A program made the position numbers and the translations under genes. From the NCBI GenBank assembly GCA_025351545.1, contig JANXVQ010000232.1, positions 1 to 8,547 of the forward strand: a stretch of 8,547 bases of DNA, written 5' to 3'. Source of the stretch: Spirosoma sp. GTDB taxonomy: Bacteria > Bacteroidota > Bacteroidia > Cytophagales > Spirosomataceae. The notes under the pieces were generated by a model. That model searched no databases, had not been told where the DNA came from, and worked only from the letters and a program-made list of their open reading frames with translations. This document shows positions 1 to 6,999 of this stretch, piece by piece (within the stretch, counting starts at the first letter, position 1; each line of letters begins with the position of its first letter).

Positions 1-44
1 CTAATGACCAAAATAACCGAATACAAAAAACGCTCGTAGCATGA
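1..44 (+). other. possible 3' tail of an upstream plus-strand gene before glyA
   Basis: Two plus frames are open from the window edge. One ends at TAG 37-39, one base before the glyA start. The other ends at TGA 42-44, overlapping the glyA ATG as ATGA, the coupling style seen elsewhere in this window. Only 12-13 codons are visible in either, so neither can be recognised as a protein end. The stretch could equally be a short untranslated leader; it holds no clear Shine-Dalgarno site, only an A-rich run at 24-30. Confidence 0.2.
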
Positions 45-1330
45 CGACCGCCACCACCGCCCGCGATACGCAGGTATTTGACCTGATTTCCAAAGAACAA
101 CACCGGCAGGAGTCAGGTATTGAACTAATAGCTTCCGAAAACTTCGTATCACCTGCCGTTATGGAAGCGGCTGGCAGTGTCCTGACCAATAAGTATGCCG
201 AGGGCTTGCCCGGAAAACGGTATTATGGTGGTTGTGAAGTAGTAGATCAGGTTGAGCAAATTGCCATCGACCGCGCCAAAGAATTATTCGGAGCTACCTG
301 GGTCAATGTGCAGCCGCACTCCGGGGCCAATGCCAATACGGCCGTGTTTGTAGCCTGCCTGCATCCTGGCGATACAATTCTGGGTTTTGATCTCTCGCAT
401 GGCGGTCACTTAACGCACGGTTCATCGGTAAATATCTCGGGTAAATATTTTCGCCCGACCTTTTACGGCGTGGAACGGGAAACCGGGGTTATCAATTACG
501 ATACCGTTGAAGAAACCGCAAAACGCGAACGCCCTAAACTGCTTATCTGTGGGGCTTCTGCCTATAGCCGTGATTGGGATTACGCCCGGCTTCGGGCCAT
601 TGCCGACGAAATTGGGGCCTTATTGCTGGCCGATGTGTCGCACCCGGCTGGTCTGATTGCCAAGGGGTTATTGAACGATCCACTCGATTATGCACACATT
701 GTAACCACAACGACGCATAAAACGCTGCGTGGCACACGGGGTGGTATTATTATGATGCGGAATGATTTCGAGAATCCATTTGGTATTAAAACACTAAAAG
801 GCGAAACTCGTTTGATGTCGTCGCTGCTGGATTCGGGCGTGTTTCCGGGTACGCAAGGTGGCCCGCTGGAACATATTATTGCCGCAAAAGCAATTGGATT
901 TGGTGAAGCACTAAGCGACGAATTCTACGATTATGCCGTGCAGGTAAAAGCAAATGCACAGGCGATGGCGAAATCATTCCTGAACCTGGGCTACGAAATT
1001 ATTTCGGGAGGGACTGATAACCACCTGATGCTGATTGATCTGCGCTCGAAAGGCTTGACGGGTAAATTGGCTGAGAACACGCTGATTAAGGCCGATATTA
1101 CGATCAACAAAAACATGGTTCCGTTCGACGATAAGTCGCCGATGGTTACATCGGGTATGCGTATTGGAACGGCAGCTATGACAACCCGCGGGTTGAAAGA
1201 ATCGGACATGGAACAAATTGTCGTATATATCGACAAGGTGCTGATGAATCATAACGACGACGCAACACTGGCAACCGTTAAAGAAGAAATCAACGAGTGG
1301 ATGAAAGCATTTCCACTTTATAAAAGTTAA
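41..1330 (+). CDS. glyA: serine hydroxymethyltransferase
   Basis: This cytosolic PLP enzyme interconverts serine and glycine while moving a one-carbon unit to or from tetrahydrofolate, feeding purine, thymidylate and methionine synthesis. The protein has 429 residues, slightly longer than the roughly 417 of E. coli GlyA. Visible landmarks in order are the IELIASENF block (residues 27-35), the [11 protein letters not shown] block (59-69), the QPHSGANAN block (91-99), the cofactor-contacting DVSHPAGL block (Asp198, His201) and the PLP-binding lysine motif [15 protein letters not shown] with Lys227 as the Schiff-base residue. The end, around [14 protein letters not shown], is also typical. No frameshift or missing catalytic residue is seen. 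The ATG at 41 gives the expected N-terminus; no other start closer to the conserved region fits better. The gene lies 106 bp upstream of tatC on the same strand. Identification is secure from family motifs. Confidence 0.98.
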   Translation: MTTATTARDTQVFDLISKEQHRQESGIELIASENFVSPAVMEAAGSVLTNKYAEGLPGKRYYGGCEVVDQVEQIAIDRAKELFGATWVNVQPHSGANANTAVFVACLHPGDTILGFDLSHGGHLTHGSSVNISGKYFRPTFYGVERETGVINYDTVEETAKRERPKLLICGASAYSRDWDYARLRAIADEIGALLLADVSHPAGLIAKGLLNDPLDYAHIVTTTTHKTLRGTRGGIIMMRNDFENPFGIKTLKGETRLMSSLLDSGVFPGTQGGPLEHIIAAKAIGFGEALSDEFYDYAVQVKANAQAMAKSFLNLGYEIISGGTDNHLMLIDLRSKGLTGKLAENTLIKADITINKNMVPFDDKSPMVTSGMRIGTAAMTTRGLKESDMEQIVVYIDKVLMNHNDDATLATVKEEINEWMKAFPLYKS

Positions 1331-1333
1331 TCA

Positions 1334-1431
1334 TTAAAGACTGAAAGAGCGAAAGACTGAAAGAGCGACAAAAGAATCGCATTAACTTTTTAGCCTTCGT
1401 TCTTTCGTTCTTTCACTCTTTCACTCTTTAA
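1334..1431. repeat. inverted pair of 8-bp repeat arrays forming a long imperfect hairpin
   Basis: The left array (1337-1368) is four 8-bp units, AAGACTGA and AAGAGCGA alternating twice. The right array (1397-1428) is TCGTTCTT twice then TCACTCTT twice, which on the other strand reads AAGAGTGA twice then AAGAACGA twice. Both are therefore arrays of AAGANYGA in opposite orientation. Paired unit by unit they match at 27 of 32 positions, with a 28-nt loop. A second, offset inverted repeat is perfect over 10 bp: aaaagttaat (1322-1331) and attaactttt (1381-1390). The period of 8 argues against coding. There is no T-run after the stem, so it is not a classical terminator. It may protect or attenuate the glyA-tatC transcript, or be a dispersed genomic repeat; function is unknown. 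Confidence 0.75.
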
Positions 1432-1436
1432 AAACA

Positions 1437-2297
1437 ATGCCATTAGACCAAGAGACTGACGAAGAGATAGAGACTAAGGAAGGCAAGGAAATGTCTTTTC
1501 TTGATCATCTGGAAGAACTCCGCTGGCACATTATCCGTGCTGTCGGGGCTATCTTTGTATTTGCCATTGCTGCCTTTATTTACATTGACGATATTTTTAG
1601 AGTCGTTGTTATGGGTCCCAAAAACCCTAACTTCTGGACGTATCGAATGATGTGTAAGTTGGGCGATATGACGGGCTATACAGATTTGTGTGTAAAGAAA
1701 CTCAATTTCGAATTGCAGTCTCTTGGCGTGTCAGATCAGTTTACAATGGCTATGACATCATCGGCTATTATTGGCCTTTGCTTTGCCTTTCCGTATGCGT
1801 TTTGGGAAGTATGGCGATTCATTAAACCGGGGTTACGGTCGGTCGAGAAGAATGCGGCTCGCGGAGCAGTATTCTTTGTTTCGCTACTCTTTTTGATGGG
1901 CCTAATGTTCGGGTATTTTATCGTATCACCATTGGCTATCAACTTCTTAGCTAACTTTCAGATTACACCTGAAATTAAAAACCAATTCGATATTACATCC
2001 TATATCGGTATTCTGGTAACTCTCTCGCTGGGATGCGCTCTGATATTTCAGATGCCGATGGTTGCGTATGTATTGTCGAAAGTGGGTGTGCTAACTCCAA
2101 AGTTCATGCGGGAATATCGCAAACACGCCTGGATTGTCATTCTAATTGTGGCCGGTATTATTACGCCGTCACCCGATATTTATAGTCAGGTATTAGTGGC
2201 ATTGCCCTTGACATTACTATACGAAGTGAGTATTCTCGTATCGGCCCGGATAGAGCGGGCCCGATTAAAAGAGCGGAAAGATTTGATGGAATCGTAA
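1437..2297 (+). CDS. tatC: Sec-independent (twin-arginine) protein translocase subunit TatC
   Basis: TatC is the inner-membrane subunit that recognises the twin-arginine signal peptide and, with TatA/TatB-type partners, exports folded proteins. The 286 residues show the diagnostic FLDHLEELRWHI block (21-32), FP at 118-119 followed by EVWRFIKPGLRSVE (124-137), and TPSPD (243-247) in the last membrane pair. Six hydrophobic segments lie near 33-52, 103-125, 143-165, 188-212, 230-247 and 250-270. The loop after the first segment (about 53-102) is longer than in E. coli TatC (258 residues overall) and holds Cys73 and Cys85, possibly a periplasmic disulfide. The ATG at 1437 follows an A-rich stretch and adds an acidic 18-residue head. 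Met19 at 1491 is an alternative start just before the conserved block. No tatA or tatB lies nearby. A terminator follows immediately. Confidence 0.97.
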   Translation: MPLDQETDEEIETKEGKEMSFLDHLEELRWHIIRAVGAIFVFAIAAFIYIDDIFRVVVMGPKNPNFWTYRMMCKLGDMTGYTDLCVKKLNFELQSLGVSDQFTMAMTSSAIIGLCFAFPYAFWEVWRFIKPGLRSVEKNAARGAVFFVSLLFLMGLMFGYFIVSPLAINFLANFQITPEIKNQFDITSYIGILVTLSLGCALIFQMPMVAYVLSKVGVLTPKFMREYRKHAWIVILIVAGIITPSPDIYSQVLVALPLTLLYEVSILVSARIERARLKERKDLMES

Positions 2298-2309
2298 TCG
2301 AGTGAAATC

Positions 2310-2350
2310 AAAATAAAAGGCTCCTCCGAATCGGATGGGCCTTTTATTTT
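2310..2350 (+). terminator. intrinsic terminator after tatC, probably bidirectional
   Basis: The stem pairs AAAATAAAAGGCTC (2310-2323) with GGGCCTTTTATTTT (2337-2350), with one U-G wobble. After one C/T mismatch it continues as TCCG (2325-2328) with CGGA (2332-2335), closing a 3-nt AAT loop. The GC-rich top and the A-tract/T-tract flanks are the classic Rho-independent layout. It starts 12 bases after the tatC stop codon. Since the A and T tracts are symmetric, it should also stop transcripts of the minus-strand operon that read past 2677. Confidence 0.9.
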
Positions 2351-2416
2351 GTAATCGGTTCTAAAAAGCGAACAGAGGTATTGCTAGCTTTTGCGAAATT
2401 AACGTTAAATGATAGC

Positions 2417-2440
2417 CAGTCGGCGATAATAACCCGGCTG
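2417..2440 (+). promoter_or_regulatory. small hairpin in the leader of the 73-residue gene
   Basis: CAGTCGG (2417-2423) can pair with CCGGCTG (2434-2440) as a 7-bp stem with one T-G wobble and a 10-nt loop. It ends 18 bases before the ATG at 2459, so it could influence translation initiation. It is short enough to be chance. No convincing Bacteroidota promoter (TTTG then TAnnTTTG) was found nearby; the closest is TAGCTTTTG at 2385-2393, which is one base too long and has no good upstream element. Confidence 0.25.
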
Positions 2441-2458
2441 AAGAATAGTAATTGACAA

Positions 2459-2680
2459 ATGACACAGGACGATTTTCGAAAATACCATTATAAGTCCATT
2501 AATGCCGCTACAAATGCTGAACGAGCTGCTATTAATCAGGAACTGAAAGACGTGTACACGTCGCTGTCCGACGCTGAAAAGGAAGAATTTAATCACCAAT
2601 TGCAGGCGTTTTTAGCCAGGGAAATGGGTACGTTAAAGGCCAATTATGAATCGGTGAAAGGCGGTTTGGGTGAGAATTAA
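2459..2680 (+). CDS. small hypothetical protein, soluble and helical (73 residues)
   Basis: I do not recognise the family. The protein is rich in Lys, Glu, Ala and Asn, has no signal peptide, membrane segment or cysteine, and reads as two to three helices, including an acidic stretch LSDAEKEEFNHQL (36-48). A cytoplasmic helical bundle or adaptor is a reasonable guess only. The ATG at 2459 is preceded by AATTGACAA with no Shine-Dalgarno site, in line with the other genes here. Upstream lie the tatC terminator and about 108 bp of leader, so it should have its own promoter. Its stop TAA (2678-2680) overlaps the stop of the opposing DUF58 gene. Its sensible composition and its placement between a terminator and a convergent operon support a real gene. 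Confidence 0.7.
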   Translation: MTQDDFRKYHYKSINAATNAERAAINQELKDVYTSLSDAEKEEFNHQLQAFLAREMGTLKANYESVKGGLGEN

Positions 2681-4029
2681 ATCATGCCCCGTGCTTTCAA
2701 TTCCAGATACTTATTCACTGTATTGGCCGTCAGATTTTGCGGGGCTGTTAGAATAGTCTGAATACCATATTGGCCTAACTCCTTCACAATCTGCTTCTTC
2801 TCAAAGGAAAATTTCTCCCCAATCGTTTTTAGATAAATTTGCTCGGTGTCGGCTGCGGGCTGATCGAGCAAGCTGCGGAGTTCTGTATTCTCAAAGAAAA
2901 TCACCAGTAGTAAATGATCTTTGGCTAGCCGACGCAGGTATGGCAACTGACGCTGCATGGCACTTATGGTCTCGAAATTGGTAAACAACAGCAATAAACT
3001 TCGCTGTCGGATATGCGTCCGAACGCTGGCATACAGGCTCTCATAATCTGTTTCCAGAAAGCGCGTTTTCTGCCGATAAAGCAATTCTAAAATTCTGAGC
3101 ATATGCCCCGTCCGACGGTCGGCGGGGAGGAGTTGCCCAACATGATCAGCGAAAGTCAGAATACCGGCACGATCCTGTTTCATAAGCGCAATATTGCTCA
3201 GAACTAAACTGGCATTAATGGCATAATCGAGTAAGGTCAGCCCATCAAATGGAGATTGCATAACGCGTCCTTTGTCGATCAGGCAATAAACGGGTTGCGA
3301 GCGTTCGTCCTGATAGGCATTAATCATTAACGAAGCTCCCTGCGAATTACTTCGGCGTGAAGTCGCTTTCCAGTTAATTGTTCGGACATCGTCGCCGGTA
3401 GTGTAGGGGCGAACCTGCTCAAATTCCATACTATGCCCAAGCCGCCGAATACGCTTTATGCCCACTTCATTCAGGCGATTGGTGGCCGCTAAAAGTTCGT
3501 ACTGCCGCATCTGTAAAAACGATGGGTAAACGGCTACCATCTTTCCCTGCTCAAATTGATACCGTCGTTTTAATAACCCCAATGGCGATAAGGCGAATAC
3601 GTTAACGGCCCCAAAATTGTATTCGCCCCGGCGAGTGGGCCGGAGTTCGTAGCGGATGGCTTGCGTTTCGCGCGGGTTAAGACGGGCGCGAAACAACACA
3701 TCGCGCCGTTGAAACTGGAACGGAATTTCGTCAATCACCTCCAAATCGGCCCGGAACGCATACCGATTTTCGAGATAGATCATAATCGGATTTTCATCAC
3801 CGTTCGACAGTCGATCAGGTACTTCACGTCTGGCAAAAATGCCTTTTCCAGCTTGAACTCTAAATAAAAGCCACGCATCGATTCCAATTAAAATAACGAA
3901 TACGGCAAAGATGATCTTCACCAATGGGAATAAGATTGGGAAAGCGTAGGCTATGATAAACAGTAGCACAAGTGCCGTAAGGGCAAACCATAACCGAGTG
4001 GCTACGAATAATGGACGGAGAAATGTCAA
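2677..4029 (-). CDS. DUF58 domain protein, membrane anchored (MoxR-associated)
   Basis: DUF58 proteins usually pair with MoxR ATPases and have a von Willebrand A-like fold; their exact role is not settled, but they are linked to envelope and stress functions. The 450-residue protein starts with two membrane segments (about 14-32 and 35-54). The family signature FEQVRPYTTGDDVRTINWKA lies at residues 203-222. The A-like domain follows from about 246, with Asp252 in IDKGRVM. The metal-site serines of a standard DxSxS are absent (Gly254, Val256), so a classical MIDAS looks degenerate. The start is TTG (4029-4027), overlapping the preceding TGA as TTGA. No ATG or other start lies upstream in frame before a stop at 4060-4062, and the next Met is residue 83, inside the domain. 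It is the last gene of the minus-strand operon. Family assignment is firm. Confidence 0.95.
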   Translation of the reverse strand: MTFLRPLFVATRLWFALTALVLLFIIAYAFPILFPLVKIIFAVFVILIGIDAWLLFRVQAGKGIFARREVPDRLSNGDENPIMIYLENRYAFRADLEVIDEIPFQFQRRDVLFRARLNPRETQAIRYELRPTRRGEYNFGAVNVFALSPLGLLKRRYQFEQGKMVAVYPSFLQMRQYELLAATNRLNEVGIKRIRRLGHSMEFEQVRPYTTGDDVRTINWKATSRRSNSQGASLMINAYQDERSQPVYCLIDKGRVMQSPFDGLTLLDYAINASLVLSNIALMKQDRAGILTFADHVGQLLPADRRTGHMLRILELLYRQKTRFLETDYESLYASVRTHIRQRSLLLLFTNFETISAMQRQLPYLRRLAKDHLLLVIFFENTELRSLLDQPAADTEQIYLKTIGEKFSFEKKQIVKELGQYGIQTILTAPQNLTANTVNKYLELKARGMI

Positions 4030-4847
4030 CGGGTTTGGGTTTTTAAATTGGCAAGTGCTTCATCAATCTCATCTTCGTACACTGGGTTGAAATCGTCTTC
4101 CTGATAATCTCCCGTACGTTCAGCTCGTAAAGCTTTGAAGAAAAACGAAGCATCCTGAAAGGCAGTTCGGGCTTCAATTGTTCGATTTAGTTGCAGAAAT
4201 GCACGGCCTCTATGATAGGCTACCAATGCGCTACGGCTAAAGTTTTTAGTGGCTTTATCCAGATCAGTTAGTGCTTTTTCTGGCTGTTGGGTAGCAATAT
4301 AACTTATGGCTCTACTGACAAAATGCTTGTAATTGACCCATTCAGCACCATGTTTTATAGCCAGAGAGTCAATGCCAAGACAAAACTGCTCGATAGCTTT
4401 ACTATGATCCCCAAGACTACGATACGTTAATCCGCGTAAGTAGCTGACCGGATTATTGCTAATCATGTCATCGAAGTTAGGTGTCAGCGCGTCATAAGCG
4501 TCCAGATGATGCAGAGCCCGAGGATAATCCTGTAGTTTTGATAAATAGAGTTCACCAACAATGCCATGCTCTTTAGGATAATTGTCTCCCGTTTTTTCTA
4601 ACCACAAAGCAGCTTCTTCGTAATTGCTCTGCCAGAGATAGGTAAAGGCCCGAGAACGATAACTCTGAGCCGTAGCTGACGATGTATCGTGGCGAATTTT
4701 CTCGCGTTTTGTATTCGTGTAAAACATGGATGCTGCTTTTCGATTGGTAGCCAGCATGGATGCGCATGATTTAAGAAAACGTTCGCCATCCAGTTGGGCA
4801 ACTGCCGAAAGCGGTAATAGAAGACATAAAATGCAGAGTTGCTTCAT
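4026..4847 (-). CDS. exported TPR-repeat protein
   Basis: The 273 residues begin with a signal peptide (MKQLCILCLLLPLSAVAQ, cleavage likely after Ala17), so the protein is periplasmic or surface-exposed. The mature part is helical with about five degenerate tetratricopeptide-like units near residues 62-88, 95-120, 134-160, 174-203 and 208-235; GLTYRSLGDHSKAIEQF and HRGRAFLQLNRTIEARTAF are the clearest. TPR arrays bind protein partners; no catalytic motif is seen. The acidic tail (248-265) is not part of a repeat. The ATG start overlaps the stop of the 380-residue gene as ATGA, and its TGA overlaps the TTG start of the DUF58 gene, suggesting tight translational coupling. TPR proteins also occur in the related Bat (MoxR/VWA) operons of Bacteroidota, so a role as an assembly partner of the MoxR/DUF58 system is an inference from context. 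Confidence 0.9.
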   Translation of the reverse strand: MKQLCILCLLLPLSAVAQLDGERFLKSCASMLATNRKAASMFYTNTKREKIRHDTSSATAQSYRSRAFTYLWQSNYEEAALWLEKTGDNYPKEHGIVGELYLSKLQDYPRALHHLDAYDALTPNFDDMISNNPVSYLRGLTYRSLGDHSKAIEQFCLGIDSLAIKHGAEWVNYKHFVSRAISYIATQQPEKALTDLDKATKNFSRSALVAYHRGRAFLQLNRTIEARTAFQDASFFFKALRAERTGDYQEDDFNPVYEDEIDEALANLKTQTR

Positions 4848-5986
4848 GGCAGAATGTCAATTAATCGCCCGTTTTTTAGCCGGAATGTAAGCGAAACAGA
4901 TATATCTTGAGGGCGAGCATCGGTTTTCTCAGGCATGCGCAACGATGGGTCCATAGCAACATGCGCCCGGCAGATCGCTACTAATTGATCGGTAATCTGA
5001 CAGTCGAAGGTTTTTGGACAGTAGTCCTCGCCAAAACTATGCAAGTCAAACAAACCTTGCTCACCTTCACAATTGACCACGAACTGAATCCGAATTAAGC
5101 CTGACTGTCCAGCCTGATTAACGGGCTGATAATGCTTCGTGAATACTCGATTAATCTCGTACCGTTTGGGCGAACGGCTAAGCGGTGCTTCATGCCACAT
5201 CGCCTGGAAACAGTTATCGCACGTCTGAAAACCACTGGGTCGAGATGACTCGCCCGGTAGTATATTTCTGACCAACTGAAACGTCTCCATCGCTACCGCG
5301 CAGCCATTCCAGCCGACAGCCTGTATCTGTTTCGGTGATACAGTATTGATCTGCCATAGCGGTTTATAGCCACTGTCGCGATTATATTGATTACCACGAA
5401 TAACCAGAAAAACGGATTGGCCAAACTTCGCCAGCCGCCAGAAATGAGACGTATGCTGTTTCGATGTAGGATTTTCCAGACTTACCTGACCGTTATCGTA
5501 GAGAAAAATCGTCAAATTATCCGATTGCCAGACATGCCCGGTTAGGTGCCGGTATGTGCTGGCTGAATCAATTGATATATCCTTGAATCGGCAGAAAACC
5601 ATTGGATAATTTGTGCCAATACTGAGCAAATCATCTTGTAGTTTAATAAGGTGCGGGGCGAAATGAATGGTATCCAGTCGTACGAGATCGCCATTGACAG
5701 CCCAGGTTGATGTTAATTCGGTAGCCGAACCGTCTACCATGCCAAGGTGATAAACACTGTCGGTATCTAACTGAATATAGGTTGGTAACGGGCAAAAGAA
5801 ATCAGTATCCCATTCAGAGTGAACGCCGATCCATGTTCCTGTCAATTGCTCCCGCGTTGGTGTTTGCCCCTGCACGAATGAATGCACGAGGGAGAATGCA
5901 AAAGACAAACAGATCAGCCATAGCCTTTCCAATCTATACCATTGGGCAAGACGGCAGTCGGCTATTTCTGGTTCTGTACTAGTCAT
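4844..5986 (-). CDS. exported protein with TonB-C-like C-terminal domain, function unknown
   Basis: The 380 residues carry a hydrophobic export signal at about 22-38 with likely cleavage near VQGQ (38-41). From the ATG at 5986 the signal has a long head of about 20 residues. A TTG at 5932 (codon 19) would give a normal-length signal and is a plausible alternative start. The mature part has two beta-rich segments that both open with an LTG motif and tryptophan (LTGTWIG at 48-54, LTGHVWQ at 148-154), resembling lipocalin-like folds. A CxxC (256-259) precedes a C-terminal region (about 280-378) with GLIRIQFVVNCEGEQGLF, reminiscent of TonB C-terminal domains. Several cysteines fit an oxidising periplasm. 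It lies 17 bp after moxR and overlaps the TPR gene by ATGA. I do not recognise a named family; the domain readings are tentative. Confidence 0.88.
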   Translation of the reverse strand: MTSTEPEIADCRLAQWYRLERLWLICLSFAFSLVHSFVQGQTPTREQLTGTWIGVHSEWDTDFFCPLPTYIQLDTDSVYHLGMVDGSATELTSTWAVNGDLVRLDTIHFAPHLIKLQDDLLSIGTNYPMVFCRFKDISIDSASTYRHLTGHVWQSDNLTIFLYDNGQVSLENPTSKQHTSHFWRLAKFGQSVFLVIRGNQYNRDSGYKPLWQINTVSPKQIQAVGWNGCAVAMETFQLVRNILPGESSRPSGFQTCDNCFQAMWHEAPLSRSPKRYEINRVFTKHYQPVNQAGQSGLIRIQFVVNCEGEQGLFDLHSFGEDYCPKTFDCQITDQLVAICRAHVAMDPSLRMPEKTDARPQDISVSLTFRLKNGRLIDILP

Positions 5987-6001
5987 TGTCTGTACTAATC
6001 A
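5973..6001. repeat. short tandem duplication at the start of the 380-residue gene
   Basis: TCTGTACTAGTCA (5973-5985) recurs as TCTGTACTAATCA (5989-6001), one mismatch in 13 with a period of 16 bp. It spans the start codon region (5984-5986 on the plus strand) and most of the gap to moxR. It looks like replication slippage; a regulatory effect is possible but unsupported. Confidence 0.6.
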
Positions 6002-6003
6002 GT

Positions 6004-6978
6004 TCATCGCGGCACTTCAATCTTATGCACCAATTGCGCTACAATTTCATCGGCAGTACCGCCTTCCATCTCGCGCTCGGGCGTGAGTAGTACGCGGTGA
6101 CGCAGTACAGGTGCTGCCAATTCCTGCACGTCTTCGGGCGTAATGAAGTCGCGGCCACGGAGTGTGGCAAGGGCTTTGGCACTGTTTAACAAGGCCACCG
6201 ATGCGCGGGGAGACGCGCCTAAATAGAGCGATTTACTAACACGGGTAGCCTGCACGATCTGTGCAATGTAGTCGAACAGATTATCTTCTACATGCACCTG
6301 GTGGACTTGACCTCGTAATATCGCTAACTGATCGGCGGTTAATACGGCACTAACAGCATCGAGCGCATCCGTCAAATTCCGGCGGTTATGGTGTCCTCGA
6401 AGAATGTCAACTTCTTCACTGCCAACGGGGTAGCCTATCACAATTTTAAACAGAAAACGGTCTAACTGGGCTTCTGGCAGCCGATAAGTGCCTTCCTGTT
6501 CAATGGGATTTTGAGTAGCCAGCACCATAAATGGCTCATCAAGAATATAGGTTGTGCCGTCATTCGTTACTTGACGTTCTTCCATCACCTCGAACAGCGC
6601 AGACTGCGTTTTGGCGGGGGCACGGTTGATTTCATCAATCAGCACAAGGTTAGAAAAAATGGGTCCCTTTTTGAAGACAAAATCACCGGTTTTGGGCATG
6701 AAAACTGACGTTCCCAATACATCAGATGGCATCAGATCGGGCGTGAATTGAATCCGACTGAAGCCTACCGACATGGTTTTAGCCAGTAATTTGGCTATCA
6801 ATGTTTTGGCTACACCCGGCACACCTTCAATCAGAACATGCCCATCGGCGAGTAAAGCTGTCAGCAGTAAATCAACCGTTTGCTGTTGCCCAATAATGAC
6901 TTTACCCACTTCGGCGCGGATAGCGTCAATAGCAGTGGTGAGCGAAGTAAGGTCGATACGAGTTTGAAATGGAGTCAT
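6004..6978 (-). CDS. MoxR family AAA+ ATPase
   Basis: MoxR proteins are chaperone-like AAA+ ATPases that act with von Willebrand A-type partners, here probably the DUF58 protein three genes downstream. The 324 residues show the Walker A motif GVPGVAKT (52-59, Lys58), Walker B LVLIDEINRAPAKTQSALFE (111-130, Asp115/Glu116), sensor 1 in ATQNP (Asn157), the LPEAQLDRF region (168-175, Arg174 the probable arginine finger) and sensor 2 in GASPRA (Arg258). Length and motif order are normal and all ATPase residues are intact. It is cytosolic, with no signal or membrane segment. The ATG at 6978 follows an A-rich ATTAAAAA stretch, typical of the phylum. It begins 21 bp after the DUF4276 stop and ends 17 bp before the next gene. 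Commonly moxR is directly followed by DUF58; here two exported proteins intervene. Confidence 0.97.
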   Translation of the reverse strand: MTPFQTRIDLTSLTTAIDAIRAEVGKVIIGQQQTVDLLLTALLADGHVLIEGVPGVAKTLIAKLLAKTMSVGFSRIQFTPDLMPSDVLGTSVFMPKTGDFVFKKGPIFSNLVLIDEINRAPAKTQSALFEVMEERQVTNDGTTYILDEPFMVLATQNPIEQEGTYRLPEAQLDRFLFKIVIGYPVGSEEVDILRGHHNRRNLTDALDAVSAVLTADQLAILRGQVHQVHVEDNLFDYIAQIVQATRVSKSLYLGASPRASVALLNSAKALATLRGRDFITPEDVQELAAPVLRHRVLLTPEREMEGGTADEIVAQLVHKIEVPR

Positions 6979-6999
6979 TTTTTAATGTAGGAGATGATA

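Noticed and set aside
1..189. 62-residue minus-strand open frame over the glyA start
   Set aside because: It overlaps the certain N-terminal coding region of glyA and shows no family resemblance.
974..1252. 92-residue minus-strand open frame inside glyA
   Set aside because: It is antisense to the conserved C-terminal part of glyA, has no recognisable motif, and is His/Arg/Asn-rich, as expected from a reverse-frame shadow.
1336..1428. CRISPR array or coding repeat
   Set aside because: Units are 8 bp with no unique spacers, and the period is not a multiple of three.
1334..1431. Intrinsic terminator between glyA and tatC
   Set aside because: The stem is long, imperfect and AT-rich, with a 28-nt loop and no T-run following it, so it lacks the normal terminator form.
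2385..2393. TAGCTTTTG as a Bacteroidota -7 promoter element
   Set aside because: It has one base too many for TAnnTTTG, and no TTTG element is found 19-21 bases upstream.
3661..3867. 68-residue plus-strand open frame
   Set aside because: It lies wholly antisense to the DUF58 gene and has no supporting signal.
6979..6999. Integration scar or target duplication at the moxR/DUF4276 junction
   Set aside because: No direct or inverted repeat could be found by eye, and the other end of any island lies outside the window.
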